Shown: one piece after another, positions 27,801 to 40,900 of the stretch
Layout of the letters: each line of letters starts with the position of its first letter
Numbering within the stretch: the stretch's first letter is position 1
Assembly (NCBI RefSeq): GCF_000003815.2
Contig: NC_049989.1
Location: 16,404,522-16,468,521 of the forward strand
DNA: 64,000 bases
Direction of reading: 5' to 3'
Source of the DNA: Branchiostoma floridae
Taxonomy: Eukaryota; Chordata; Leptocardii; Amphioxiformes; Branchiostomatidae
Program-made: the position numbers and the translations under genes
The notes under the pieces: model-generated
Told to the model about the DNA's origin: nothing
Seen by the model: only the letters and a program-made list of their open reading frames with translations
Databases searched by the model: none

Positions 27801-30800
27801 TGAAAGCACATGACTATGCTAATTTCCTTTGCTTTCCCGTTATCCAAGAGGCACACTCATTGTCTTTCCATGGTGCTGATTTCCTGGCTATTGTGAAAGC
27901 ACAGAACTTTGCTGCTTGCCTTTATTTTTGAATGAACTATTCTACATAAAAATGTACTTGAAAGGGAATGCTGGCGAAAATAGACATATTTGTTGTTTTA
28001 GGTGACCATTCCCTGTCCTCAATGCGTGGCAACTGAGAAGAAGACGGTCCATGAATTCCAGAGAGACATGCTCAAATCCACCAAGGTGGTGGAATGTCCC
28101 AACTGTGGTCTACAGCAAAGTGCAGACATCTTGAATGGAGATTGTAAGTACAGACAAGGCCCAAATACTGTTTTTTTTTTGGTATTGGCATCTACTGAAA
28201 CCCTAGATTTCATACAAGAGTGAAAATAAATAATTCTTTGTTAGTATTGCGTACTTTTTTTTGTTTTTGTTTCTCCTGTCAGTTGGACAGATGAGGAGGC
28301 AGACAGGCTATTTGCCTGTTTGCCTGACCTGCACATGACTTTTTATGGTGAAGGAGGGGTGTGCAATTCCTTCTCCACCCTCTCGTCTACTGGAGCACTA
28401 AGTCCCACAGGGACAGAACTGTATGCAACGTGTGAGGCGGCTCCAGCAGATGCAGCTTTGTTGTTCGGAGTATCCGTCTCCTAGGAGGACTTCCGACCAA
28501 GGATGTAAGGGGTTCCTCCTACCCCTGACTCGTGTGCCATGGCGGGTGCCGCTCATGCCCAAACATGCCCCTAAGGCCTGTCTCGGCCACATAGCCCTAC
28601 CAAGCCACACAAGGCCACTAGATACTCATTTGCACCTGAGTTAAGTGAGGAAAGTTGTGAAAAGTGCCTTTCCCAAGGGCACAAGATCGGTGACACAGCA
28701 GCTGGATTTGAACCCGCAACCTCTCGGTCTCGAGCCGCAAATGCTGCCACTGCGCCTCGCGGTCCACGCATACCTAGTAAATCACCCTATGGCATAACAG
28801 ACCATGTTTATACTTTGTGCTATGAGTACAGATGCATTTTGAGACAGATTTATTTGATCCACTCAGTCTAGGATCTATCCCTTCTCGATCATGGTTGTCT
28901 GTTTACCTGGAGGTAACTTGAAACTAATGCTTAGCTATCTGGATGAGCAAAACTATAGATTTTTGACTTGTTCCTGATATGATAAAGGTAAACTTAAGGT
29001 AGGTAGTGCAAAGAGAATACTGCTGCATCTTGCTTAGCAAGGGGTTCTTCTGCCTCTGTTTTCAACTGCTTCATAGGGATATTATTAAGACTGCAAAAAA
29101 ACTTCATGTAGATTTGCCTTTATTTTCAGCTGAAGCAGTTTTTCTTTCCAACCACATGTGGCCAAGCAAAGCCCTTCCTGAAGGTTCCCAGAAGTTCCTT
29201 GGAGTCATAGAAGGAAACAAAGACCTGTGTGTGCCTTGTGGTGTTACCAGGGAGGTGGCCAGTAAACATGGGGTATGTGACAAAGCATTGTCTCAAGTTG
29301 CATTTGTCTTAGAAGATAAGAAAGAAAAACCATTTGAGAAAGTACAGTCCTTGATATCATATGTACAGATTTTGGCATATTGGCACACCAAATCTGTGGG
29401 TGCACACATAAGACACATTATTCAGAGAGGCTTGGTGTGCATCACTACATAGGAATATCATATTGAAAGCCTTTCTCAATGACACAATATCAAGACTGGC
29501 ATGGGCTTCAAGCCATTGAACCTAAAGCCCAATGCACTAATCATTGCACCACACCAACTCCACAAGTTTAGATCACAATATACAAAACAATTGGTCATTG
29601 TCAGTGGGTGGCTTAGTCCTCATTCCTGGTGAGCAATTGAGCTGGTCTCAATCATGATATGTTTCTGACTTAGGGTAAAGAGATGTTGTTACAGTTACCC
29701 TCAACCCTGGAGTAGCCTTTGGGTATTGTTACGTGGTAACTATTAAGTAAAGAATTATAATAATTGCTCTTTAATCCTCACAACCATTTCACAGCAAATT
29801 CAGAGCATGATAACCCCAACCTTTGGGCACGAGTGCCAACTGTACCCAACAAGAAGACCAGATCAGCAACTGAAAGAAGAGGACAAACAAGGATCACTCT
29901 TCCATCCCAGCCACAAGATGGAAGTCATCAGTGCCCAGCTGCTGGATCCAGAGGGTTTCAGGGACTTTGAGGTCTTCCCAACTGATGGAGCCGACAACTT
30001 GAACCTCACATTTGGAGTGAGAAGGTGAGCGTTATGGGCTATCTATGTCACAAATTACTGTTCTTTAAAAAGTGCACTACCTATCTTATCTACATGTACC
30101 TACCTAGTCTCTATACCTCCTGGTCAATAAGGGGCAAGGTAGACAATAAGATGGTTTTCAGTTTTGTGTATGCAATAGTCTCTATACCGTCTGGTCATGG
30201 AAGGAAAAAGTTACACATGAAGAGGGGGGTTTGTAGGTTTTTAGGTTAACGTATGCAATGCAGCTGTCAGTAATTTGGTAGGCTGAGGGACATCCACTCT
30301 TGATGTTTTCTAGACAGGTCTTCTTATGTAACCCCCATTGTCAACCTCCTTCCAGATTGCCCTGCTTTCTAAGCTTTCTAAGTTTGTTCACAGAGCTAGA
30401 CTGTGATGGCTGGGTAATGTCTTGAGGTTGCCCAGGCTAAGACTTTCCATGGTGTCACTTAATTGATGTCAAACAGGAAGAAGGAAGGAGGGGGGGGGGC
30501 AAGCTATGATATGTGAAAAGAACCTGATGTGAAGAAAAAAAAGAGCAACACCTTCCAAAGATCATGGTTGCAGAAGAGATGGGGAGCAAGGAACAGCAGC
30601 AAACAAGAAAATAACTGTAGAGAACAAAGACGGCTGGCCTCAGCACTAGATATACGCGGTGATGGTGATAATGAATGCTACATTTCTTGTTTTGGATCAA
30701 AGTTTGGCTCTATACTATGTTATAAACTACCAGCACAGATAATCTCCCATGCTAAATTCAAAACACACAGATTCTCAGTACAAACAAGATTATCTCTTAT

Positions 30801-33800
30801 TGAAGATTTTCCACAGATGAGCTTTCATCCTAATATAAGATTATTTCTTGTTGCAGTGCAAAGGGAAAAATCAGCATGACAGTGAAGGGTACAGAGGTCT
30901 CCATAGCCATGCCTGATTCCCCTAATGGTACAACTTACCAGACGGACTCACCTGCAGCCATATATGGGGTGAAAGTGGAGAATGCAGACCAATTTGATCC
31001 TTCTGAGGTTTGTGGACGTTTTGTACAAAATATATTGTATCAATTTTGAGGAATACGTATTTCGATATCCCAAGGTCTAATGTTGTGATTCCTAAATTGG
31101 TTATCATGTAAAAAAATTCCCTCTATGCATGCCAGGTTAAAATTTCCTCCGTATGGTTTCTGTGAAAAGTTTTGTCAGGTTAGTAAGTCACTGGATAACA
31201 GAGTTCAATATGTACATGTAATACATCTTGCTGTTGTATGCAAACTGAGGTTCGATGACTTCCTGTCACCTTGCTCGGAGGCAAATCTGACTTGTTCTAT
31301 TTTGCATTGTAGCAACATATCGCTGCTAATAGATGTAAACACTGCAAGAACTACCTTGATATACATGTTTGTACTATGTATCCAAAGGCGCTTTATAATG
31401 TAGATGCTTTATAATTAAGACTGTGGCAACACCTAGCTGCAGTGCAAAATATTGCCCTGCAGAAGATGACTGACAGTCACTAGTACATTAATGTAAAACA
31501 CATTGCTGAGTACAAAGAACTTTGTTATCCAGTGACATACCAAATTTGTCATGGAAATCATAGTGCAGAAATAGTAACATTCAATGCATATAGAAAGCAT
31601 CTCTCAGAAAATGTATGGTTGAGTAAAAAGGACTTTATTATACAGCATGATTTTTGATCGCGTAGCACAGTGGTAGTGTATTCGGCCCGTGACCGAGAGG
31701 TCGCCGGTTCGAATCCGCCTGCCGTGTTGCCGGACTTGTGCCCTTGGAAAAGGCACTTTACACGACTTTCCTCACTTTACTCAAGTGAAAAATGAGTCGT
31801 CCCTCGGATAGGACATTAAATGGAGGTCCCGTGTATGGGGAGAGCCATACCCCATGCACGTTAAAGAACCCCCAGACATGCGATGGTGCGGTGTGCGTTG
31901 GTGCAAATCCTTCTGTCGGGAGTTGGTGATTCACTTCAAATCACCCCAATGGAGGCCTGGCAAACCTCTGTCTCATATCAGGCACATGGTGAATTACATC
32001 ATTCACCCGGATGGGAGACCTGGCGCATCCCCGTCTTGTAATTAGCCATACGAAAGGGTATGTCACCCCGTAAGGGGCGGTATAACCCCGTCGTGTGTAA
32101 ACATGTGCGAACATGTTTGATCACGTCGACCGATGATGATGATGATGATGATCATTTTTTATAATTCTTAATAAATGCCTGATATTTCTGAAATTTCAGG
32201 AGGAGAATCTTGCAATAGAGCCTGATGAGCCAATACAACAGGTGCCTGTGCAGATGTTCAACAATAAATGGCAAGCAACAATGAGGCTGGAATCAAAGGA
32301 CAAGCAGAACCCCACCATGATCTGTGTCAGCACAGTCATGAAGGTTGAACCTCCCTCCGCCGAACACAAGAAAACCAGAGTTCATATCCACTTTGATGGA
32401 TGGACGGACATGTTCGACTACTGGGCAGATGTGGATGACCCCGCCCTTCATCCACTTGGGTACTGCAAGGCCAATAGGATCACGCTTCAAAAGCCTCATG
32501 GTAATTTTTTTCAACCCAGTGAAGCTAGGCAGAAGTAACGTTAGTTCACCTTTATCTGCGGGGTAACCTATATCCGTTGTGTTCCTAACAGGGTATCTAG
32601 GGATATCAAGTTGATGGGATGTAGCTTTTAAACTGTACTATTTTCAACATACATTTGTACTGCAGTTTGAAACCATCATCTGTCGACTTGAACAGTACAA
32701 TGTTCTTAAAAAGAACGGATAAAGATTACCCTTATGAATAAAGGTGAACTCGCGTTACACAGAGATGTTGTCTAAGTCTTATGCTAGTTGACATTTATTT
32801 GTGTTATATTACTGGCATCTAACAATGTTGTATTTAAAAACAGTACTTTGGGAGATTAAGTTGACAAGCAGTGGTTTCATTATCCGCCAACTTGATATCC
32901 CTAAATATTGTATATATGGAGACTTCCATACCTTCCGATAAGCGGATCTTTGCTCAAAATCTGTGTGGTATAGGTAACTCTCCATACTGTACTCAGATTT
33001 AAGTTTTTCATACAATCTTAACTTATCAGCATTAACAGATAATTGGAGAAGAGATCTTTGAATATACATGTCTGTTAGCCTTTTCCTTGGCAATATGCAA
33101 ACATGCTTGCTGTCAACATCTACAATGTTACTGTGCCAGATGAATGAATTAAATGGATTAATGATAAAACAATAAAGCCAATGCGGTTTATCATTACCTT
33201 ACCTCATTTACATTTTGTAACACCTGGGTGGGGTGAGAAAAGTCTTTCTCACTGGCACTGAATCATAACAAGGGATTTGAACTCTAGCTCTAGCCCAAAC
33301 ACCTTAACTGTTATGCCAACACGACGCACTATTTTGTCATAACCACATGATATATGTAATAATGTCTAACACCCCTGATTCTTTCACAGGTTATTCAAGA
33401 CAGTTTGATTGGGAACAGTACCTGAAGGAAGAGAATGTTGAACCTGTGCCATATGCCTTATTTGATGAGGTAAGAACTAATAACACCCTCCGGTTTAATT
33501 TGGGAATTCCATTATTATTTGGGAGTGACCTCCCAGATCTCAGCAACCGTACACCCAGATGGGCTGATACCGTAAGCTGTAAGTATAATTGATGTAAGAA
33601 ATACGTAGCAGCCAATAACGACCCCCTGGGAATTAATCTAAATTGGCATAACTATACATAATTATGCATAATTATGCATAATTATGCATAACTTTTGAGG
33701 GTTATGCATAATTATGCATAAGTTTCCAATGGTTATGCATAATTATGCATAAGGTTCCAAGAGTTATGCATAATTATCCATAAGGTTCCAAGGGTTATTG

Positions 33801-36800
33801 TCACTCCCAAATAATAAAAATAAATGGAATTCCCAAATTGAATCGGAGGGTGTTTAATACCACTTGGAAATCTGGTTATTGGGACAGAAAACATGTCATT
33901 CCGTCTGTCCTAAAGAACCTGACCTCAATGACCTGAAATTGATCGAATTGTATTTTTGTAAGCTTGAAACAAAAGATTTTACAACGACATGCATTTGCAA
34001 TTTCGGGCAATTTGTACCAATTTGTGTCAGTTTGCACCAGCTTGCAAATGCTTGCTTCAAGCCAGCACAATGTTGTGCAGTATAGAGTAATGATGTGTAA
34101 TTTCTAGTGTTTCCAAGCTGAATGTAATTGTACACGTAGAACACAACTGTTGGTCGTATGCCAAGACCGAAAAATTGTTTAATTTGAACTGTAACACATG
34201 TGTAGGTAAATTGTACTTTCAGTGTTATTGCTCATTGTACTAACATGGTTTTTCTTTGACACCAGACCCAGAAGGAAAACAGCGAGCCATTTTTGTACGA
34301 TCCCGACGAAGGGCTGGTCATCTTTTCTTCCGAGGAGGAACAACAGCAGGCTCTTGCAGGATTTGTTAAATCTGGTTCTCAACTACTAACAAGGAAATGC
34401 AAGGTAACGTCTTGTCATTGTTCTTTTTCAACTTCTTTTTATCAAGATCAAATCATCATATTCTATTTGTGTTTGTTGACTGGTGACAGATTTATTTTAT
34501 GAAATTATTTGCAGTTTGTAAGTTGGTATCAGAATGGAAAAGACAAAAATGAACACTTAGATCCATGGAGATATTCAGCTTTCTTGCTCAAAATGTGATT
34601 TTCAAACAGGTTTGATGATCAATATCTGCAATTATATAAAGTCAAACATTTTGGACACTGCAACAAGTCTGCATCAAGGACTGCAAAGATATTGGTAGTC
34701 TTGTTATCATCATTGTGATTTTATTTCTGAGTTGTATAATTATAACATATTAGATAATTTGACAGTTCAGTGGTGCTTGATGAATGGAACAGTGACATTG
34801 GTGTGATACAAAATGTACATGTTCTACAGAAGTTGGTGTGTGTTAAAATGAATGCATTGTCTTATACGTAGAATATTAGTTAAATTATTAACCTGTCCAA
34901 TATAAATGATTACTTTTCAGGTAATCCTGACCAGAAATGGCCAGACATTGTCCTCTGCAGTTACAGAGGGGGAGATCCGTGTGTTCCTTTCCTACTCTGC
35001 ATTGTCCCAGGGTTCTTCAGGATCATGGTTGGACAAAGACCAACGACTGGTTCTGGCCAGCCATACCATGCATGTGAGTATTAACAGACTTGGTAATGTG
35101 CTTGTTTTTAAAAATTTCTACTTGTAAGACATAGGCAAAAGCTAATTTTATGATAAGTTTGTAGAAAAAGAAGTTGAATTTCAAGTAGTTTGTAGCGAGG
35201 TGGACAAATGTTACTGAATGTCTTTGGGAATTTAGAGGAGTACAATACATACAAAATGTACATGTAGCTGACCTTCCGAGTTTAGTCATAATTGTTGATT
35301 TTAAGCATTATTTTCATACACTATGAAAAGCTCTTACTAAAAAGCTTTTAGTCATTCTTGTGACCATTCTCAAGTTCAAAATGATCCAAAGTCTATGCCA
35401 GTGGTAATGGGAACTGTAACAGACCAAAAGCCGAACGACTGCTTCAGTCAAGTGTTAACAGACATCTTTCTTAACAATACAGTATTGTAACCCAAAACGC
35501 TTGAGTGGCTCCACGAGCCTTGTTTTGTGGTGAACTCTAAGTAAATAAAAAAAAGAGGTTTCTATTAACATTGTGTACAAAAATAATGTCTGAGCCTTCA
35601 CTACTTGTATGTTAATCACCATCACAAGTGAATTTGATCCTTAGGACCCCCCTCCCACGCATTGCCCCTATAACTATGAGTGACTACAGATTCTTCGGCA
35701 GTATTGTGAAAGCTGCTTGATTATTTTTGTTTGTTTATCATGATTATAGTCGGGAGGGTCTGCTGTGTCCGTCCAACACTTGTTTTCCTCTGCGCCGCTC
35801 CAAATCGGGATGCGGATGGAAGCTGATGACCCTCTGGGCAGTGGAGAAGCCAAAAATCACCTTGTTTGTGTGGCAAACATCAAGGATATGGTCACAGGTG
35901 TGTAAAGTGTATTTTGCTGATATTGGTTTCAGTAAATATGTATAAAATTTCCTATACAATGTTTTATTTTCAAATAAAATTACACTGACTCTGAACGGAC
36001 ACTAAACCAGATATTGAGTGTGAGTGAGTGACTTAAAAAAAGCCACAATATTCCAGAGATCTGATGGCAGTGGCTGAACTGTTCTGGATCAAACTTGAAC
36101 TGTGATTGCAAAAAAAAAGAAGAAAAATCGGACTTACCAAAATTTTGGACTAATCAACTCCATTCTTAAAGTTATGCAAATAGAACACATGACTCAGTGA
36201 TAAGTAAGTGGAACTTGAGTTGCAGAAATGTGTCAAATTGTGTTTTGACTTTGTAACAGGTTAAAAACAACAGGGAGAACTTCATTATTATTTTTTGTTA
36301 TTGTTGTAATTTGTTCATTTGTACTGTCTATTTTGAATAAGATCCTTTGTCAAACTTGATTTTTCTACACTTTGATCCTAAATATTCTCAACTTACAGAG
36401 GCAGATGGGAGACAGAAGATTGAGGTCCATTTTGATGGCTGGACTAACAAGTACAACTACTGGTGCTACACAGACGACCCTAAGATACATCCCATTGGTT
36501 ACTGTGCTTTCAAGGGCATTAACCTGCAAAAACCTAAGGGTACTTCACTTTGAACTTCACTTTTTAACACTCATGCATTGGCTGTGAAGAGTACTTAGAA
36601 CTCAAAATTTATACTATTTTCTGAAATAAACAGAATATGGTAAAATTCATTTTGCATCACCTTAGTGTCTGTACAATATATCTTCATTTCACAAATGTGA
36701 TATCTTATTTATCAAATGTGATATTGACTTGTATTGACTTGTAATGTAACATGAGGGACTCAATACTATTCGAGTCACATTAATTCACATTATACAACAA

Positions 36801-37942
36801 GCTCAATGCAAGTTGTGAACTTGTTTTTTGTGCATGATCGGATGCAAACTTTTTAATGATGTGTTACTGCAACGTTTTGATGTATTCTGAACCACTATAG
36901 GTTACTCAGGCACATTCGAATGGGACAGCTATCTAGACAAGATAGAGAAGGAATCAGTGCCGTACAGGAAATTCAATGTAAGTACTAGAATAAGGTTTTG
37001 CTACAATGGTGTATATATACATATATACATACATTTGTATATATCTTAAGCACACAATGTCATGCTTTTTAGGAAACTGATATAATTAATAAGATTAAAA
37101 GAGTATTCGATCAATGACTTTCTCTATGGCACAATATTGCGCAGTCCAGTGAGATATGCAACTTACGAATTCCCTACCACATTTTGCTGCAATTTTGGTT
37201 CCAGTGAGATACCCGTTTAAGGTAAAATATCTGGTAACAAATCAATGTAATATATATAAATGTATTAAAATTGCAGAGTGAACAGACCAAGGGCTGTCCA
37301 CCGTATGGGATGAGTACAAAAGCCAAGAAGGGTTCCAAGGCAAGTGGAACATCTACCAAAGTCATCGCATGCATGGACTATGGCAAACTGGTACCTCAAA
37401 GTAAGTGCTGATTATGAATCATAAATATCATAAAGTTATTAGCTTATTGAGTATTCCCCAGGGCATTGAATCAGACATCTCTTGAAGGTCAGCAAGATGG
37501 ACTGAATATTCATGATATGTTTTCCTTTTGTATTGGAAAAAAAGCTCAAATTCTGCAACTAATTAATATTCCTTATTTTTTTCACCAGCCTCCGATGTCT
37601 GCAAGTTTGTGGAAGCCTACCAGTCCAAGATTCTGTCTCCGAGGCTGCTCCCTGAGAACCCCACGTTTGCTGTCCTGCTGCCTGAACAGCTGGACCTCCA
37701 ACAGCTGCTGTACCCCAGCCGCCGGGCAGTGCAGGGCGGACAGGGGCAGACGCTCCACGTGTTGTGCCCTGGGGAACGTAAGTAGGAATAGTTTCATACC
37801 CTAGACTTGAATGTATTGCTGCCAATGAATGATAGTGCTTTCAAAATGTAGTTCAGGTACAAGGCTTATCATCTGGGTTGATCCGAATGAACTTTATTGT
37901 TAAAAATTTGTACAGGATACAACGTGTGGCAACAACTACTAT

Positions 37943-37985
<43 letters not shown>

Positions 37986-40900
37986 TTAGGATTCTCCATT
38001 TGGAGGGTATGGCGAAACAGGTGTTAAGAACACCTTTTCAAAGCCGCCATACACACATGTGCACATGTTCGCACATGTCTACACGCGGCAGGGTTATACC
38101 GCCCCTTACGGGGTGATATACCCTTTCGCTGGCTAATACGGTATGGAGGTTCGCCAGGCCTCCAACCGGGTGATTTGAAGTGAATCACCAACTCCAGACA
38201 GAAGGGTTTGTTCCATCTCACACCGCACCATCGCACGTGTGGGGGTTCTTTAACGTGCATGGGGTGTGACTCTCCCCATACACGGGACCTCCATTTAACG
38301 TCCTATCCGAGGGATAACTAAACTACATACAGATACAGAACAACAAAATATCATCAATAACGTCATAAAGTTTGCAGTACAGTTATGTGTAAGTGATCTG
38401 GTCTTGCATTTGGAATACGTCTTTAGTTGGTACGTAGACATCTGGCAAATAAACTACTAAAAATTCAAAAGCTTAGCTCAAGCAACTGGAAATGGTCATA
38501 TGTTTCTACACCATCTGCTGTCTTTTGAAAGTATTTGAAAAAAAAGTGATGGTATTTGTCTGCATACTTATCCATGATGTTACCATGAGTGAACAGGGCA
38601 CTGAAATGCATGGTTTGTTTAAACCATACAATGTAAAATACATCCGCATAATTCCACCAGGTGACATTATACCGCCACCTCCAAAAACGTTGTTATAGAG
38701 GCCTTCTCAAAATTGTCTTCAACACCTAAATATCTGAATCGTATTACATTTAGGATATTTAACATTCGGTGTTCAAGACAATCTTGGGAAGACCTCAAAA
38801 CTGACGTTTTTTGAGGTGGCGGTATTATGGCACCTGGTGGAATTATGATAGTCTATGGTATACGCTGCCCATGGACTTGGCATTGTGATCTACAGAGCAC
38901 TACCACCAGCTCATGGGAGAGACAGATGCCTACTCAAACCACAGGCATGCCTACTACAACCAAACAAACAGTGTAATGATGTCTCTACCATTTTGTGAGT
39001 GGTGATTCCATGATCTTATGGTAGCTGAACCCATATACTGCTAGGTAGTTTTTTTTTTCACCTCGCAAAACAATTTACTCAGGTTATGAGCGTCTAAGCA
39101 TGTCGTTAGAGTTACCGTCAGAGAGACTCCTAGCATTGACTTCCATTGTACTGCACGGTTCTACGTGTTTAACATTACATGCATACTGGAAGGTAAATCT
39201 TATCACATGATTGACATAGTTTTCTTTCCGCCGGCGGGCACAAACAAATCCATAATGTCCCCACATTTGTCCAACCTAAAATCCGTTTAATTAACAACAA
39301 ATTATGTATACAAAATGTATATGTCCTCCAGGTTTTGAATAATTCTCTTGCAACTATTCTTCATGACTGTGTAGTCAGTTCAAACAAGACTTTGATCCAG
39401 ATCTTCTGTATGCTGTCTTCTTTCCGTCCAGAAAAAATTTAACATCAGCCAATACAAAACAACATTCTAATACTTCCAGGAGTATAATTGTACATATAAC
39501 AGGTTTTTCAGACCTACCGAAATACAAGGCAACATTTGATCAATTACATACTAAATCTTTTTCTTTTGCCACTGTCACTGTAGTGCAATACCAGAACATC
39601 CACCTGGTTGGGACAGCCAATGCTGTCACACTTGGACAGCAATCTGATAAAGTCCAGGGAATGCTGTCCAAGCTGCTGCTGTTCTGTCACAGCCTCATCA
39701 CTTGTAGAAAGGTAATGTCATGCGCTCTTTTGAATTACTGTAATCAGCAGTTACTCATATGTTTGCCAATGTAAGGTTTATTACTCAGCAATACCAAGAA
39801 ATATGAGGATCTCTTACATCACAGAGAATGAAAAGATTCTTTGCACACAGAAAAGTGCTTTATTTATCTGAAGTTTGTTGGCTGTCTGTCACCTTCCTCA
39901 GGTTTATTCTGACTGGTTCACGTTGCACTGCAGCATAGGTGTCTGCTTATGTGGTCCCGAATGTAATGTATTCACCGAGGAAGGTGACAGACAATCACCA
40001 AAATATCACAGGTTATCCAGAGACTGACTAACCTGATGATTGCATAAGACCACTTGTTGCAATAACGTATTAATATGTTTTCTGCGGAATATTTCAGGTT
40101 TTCCTTCCACCAGACCTAACAGCTCTAGTGAAGGAGGAAGTGACAGAAGACTTGGTAAGAAGTTAATTCCCATCATCATCTTTAAGATCCTTCAAAAATT
40201 CTAGACCAGAATAAATTGCATCTTGATATCAGCAAGGAGCATGGAAAAGACTTTATACTGGGATTGGAAGACTTGAATAGACTGAAATATTCGTTAATTT
40301 TTCTTATATGGTGCCAGTTGGAGTTTTCTTCTTAGACTACTTAATCATAAGATTAAAAGATGTTAAGTAAGAGGAAGAAACATACATTCCCTCCTGTTCA
40401 CAGGTGATACGCGCCCTTGCAAGACTCCTGTCCATGTATGCCTCAGCCAGCCTTCTTGCATCCTACCTACAAGGATATGACTTAAATCAAGTCACAACAA
40501 GCATGGACAAGTGGCTACCACAGGTAAAAGCTGAAAAGTGTGGTTATATTACAAGGCAAAGAAAAAATTTACAAGAATTTAGTATAGTTTTAGTTGTGGC
40601 TGTGTTTCAGTGACATTTTCAACTATACGTATAATCATCTGAGGACACGTATGATTACTCATGTATTCCTTTTAAAGAATAACTCTCTTTTATATCATTT
40701 ACAATGAGTTTGTTCTTAGATGTAGTTGTGTTTCAGTGAAATTTTCAACTACATGACTGTATAAACATCTGAAGACATGGTTGTATGATCAATCATGTGC
40801 TTATTTCGAAGAATAAGTCTGATTGTCTAGATGTTCTTTTGGGCAATTTCATATCTGTAAACATCTTTATTACTGGCCATTTTATTGCTGCGTTTGTTGA

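Noticed and set aside
31657-31730. tRNA gene
   Set aside because: A and B boxes are good, but the sequence continues into a long SINE body and GAT tail with other copies in the window, and the 3' acceptor stem does not pair as in a functional tRNA.
33645-33790. CRISPR-like array
   Set aside because: The repeated unit is a short palindrome with almost no spacers, in an animal intron; neither spacing nor cas genes fit.
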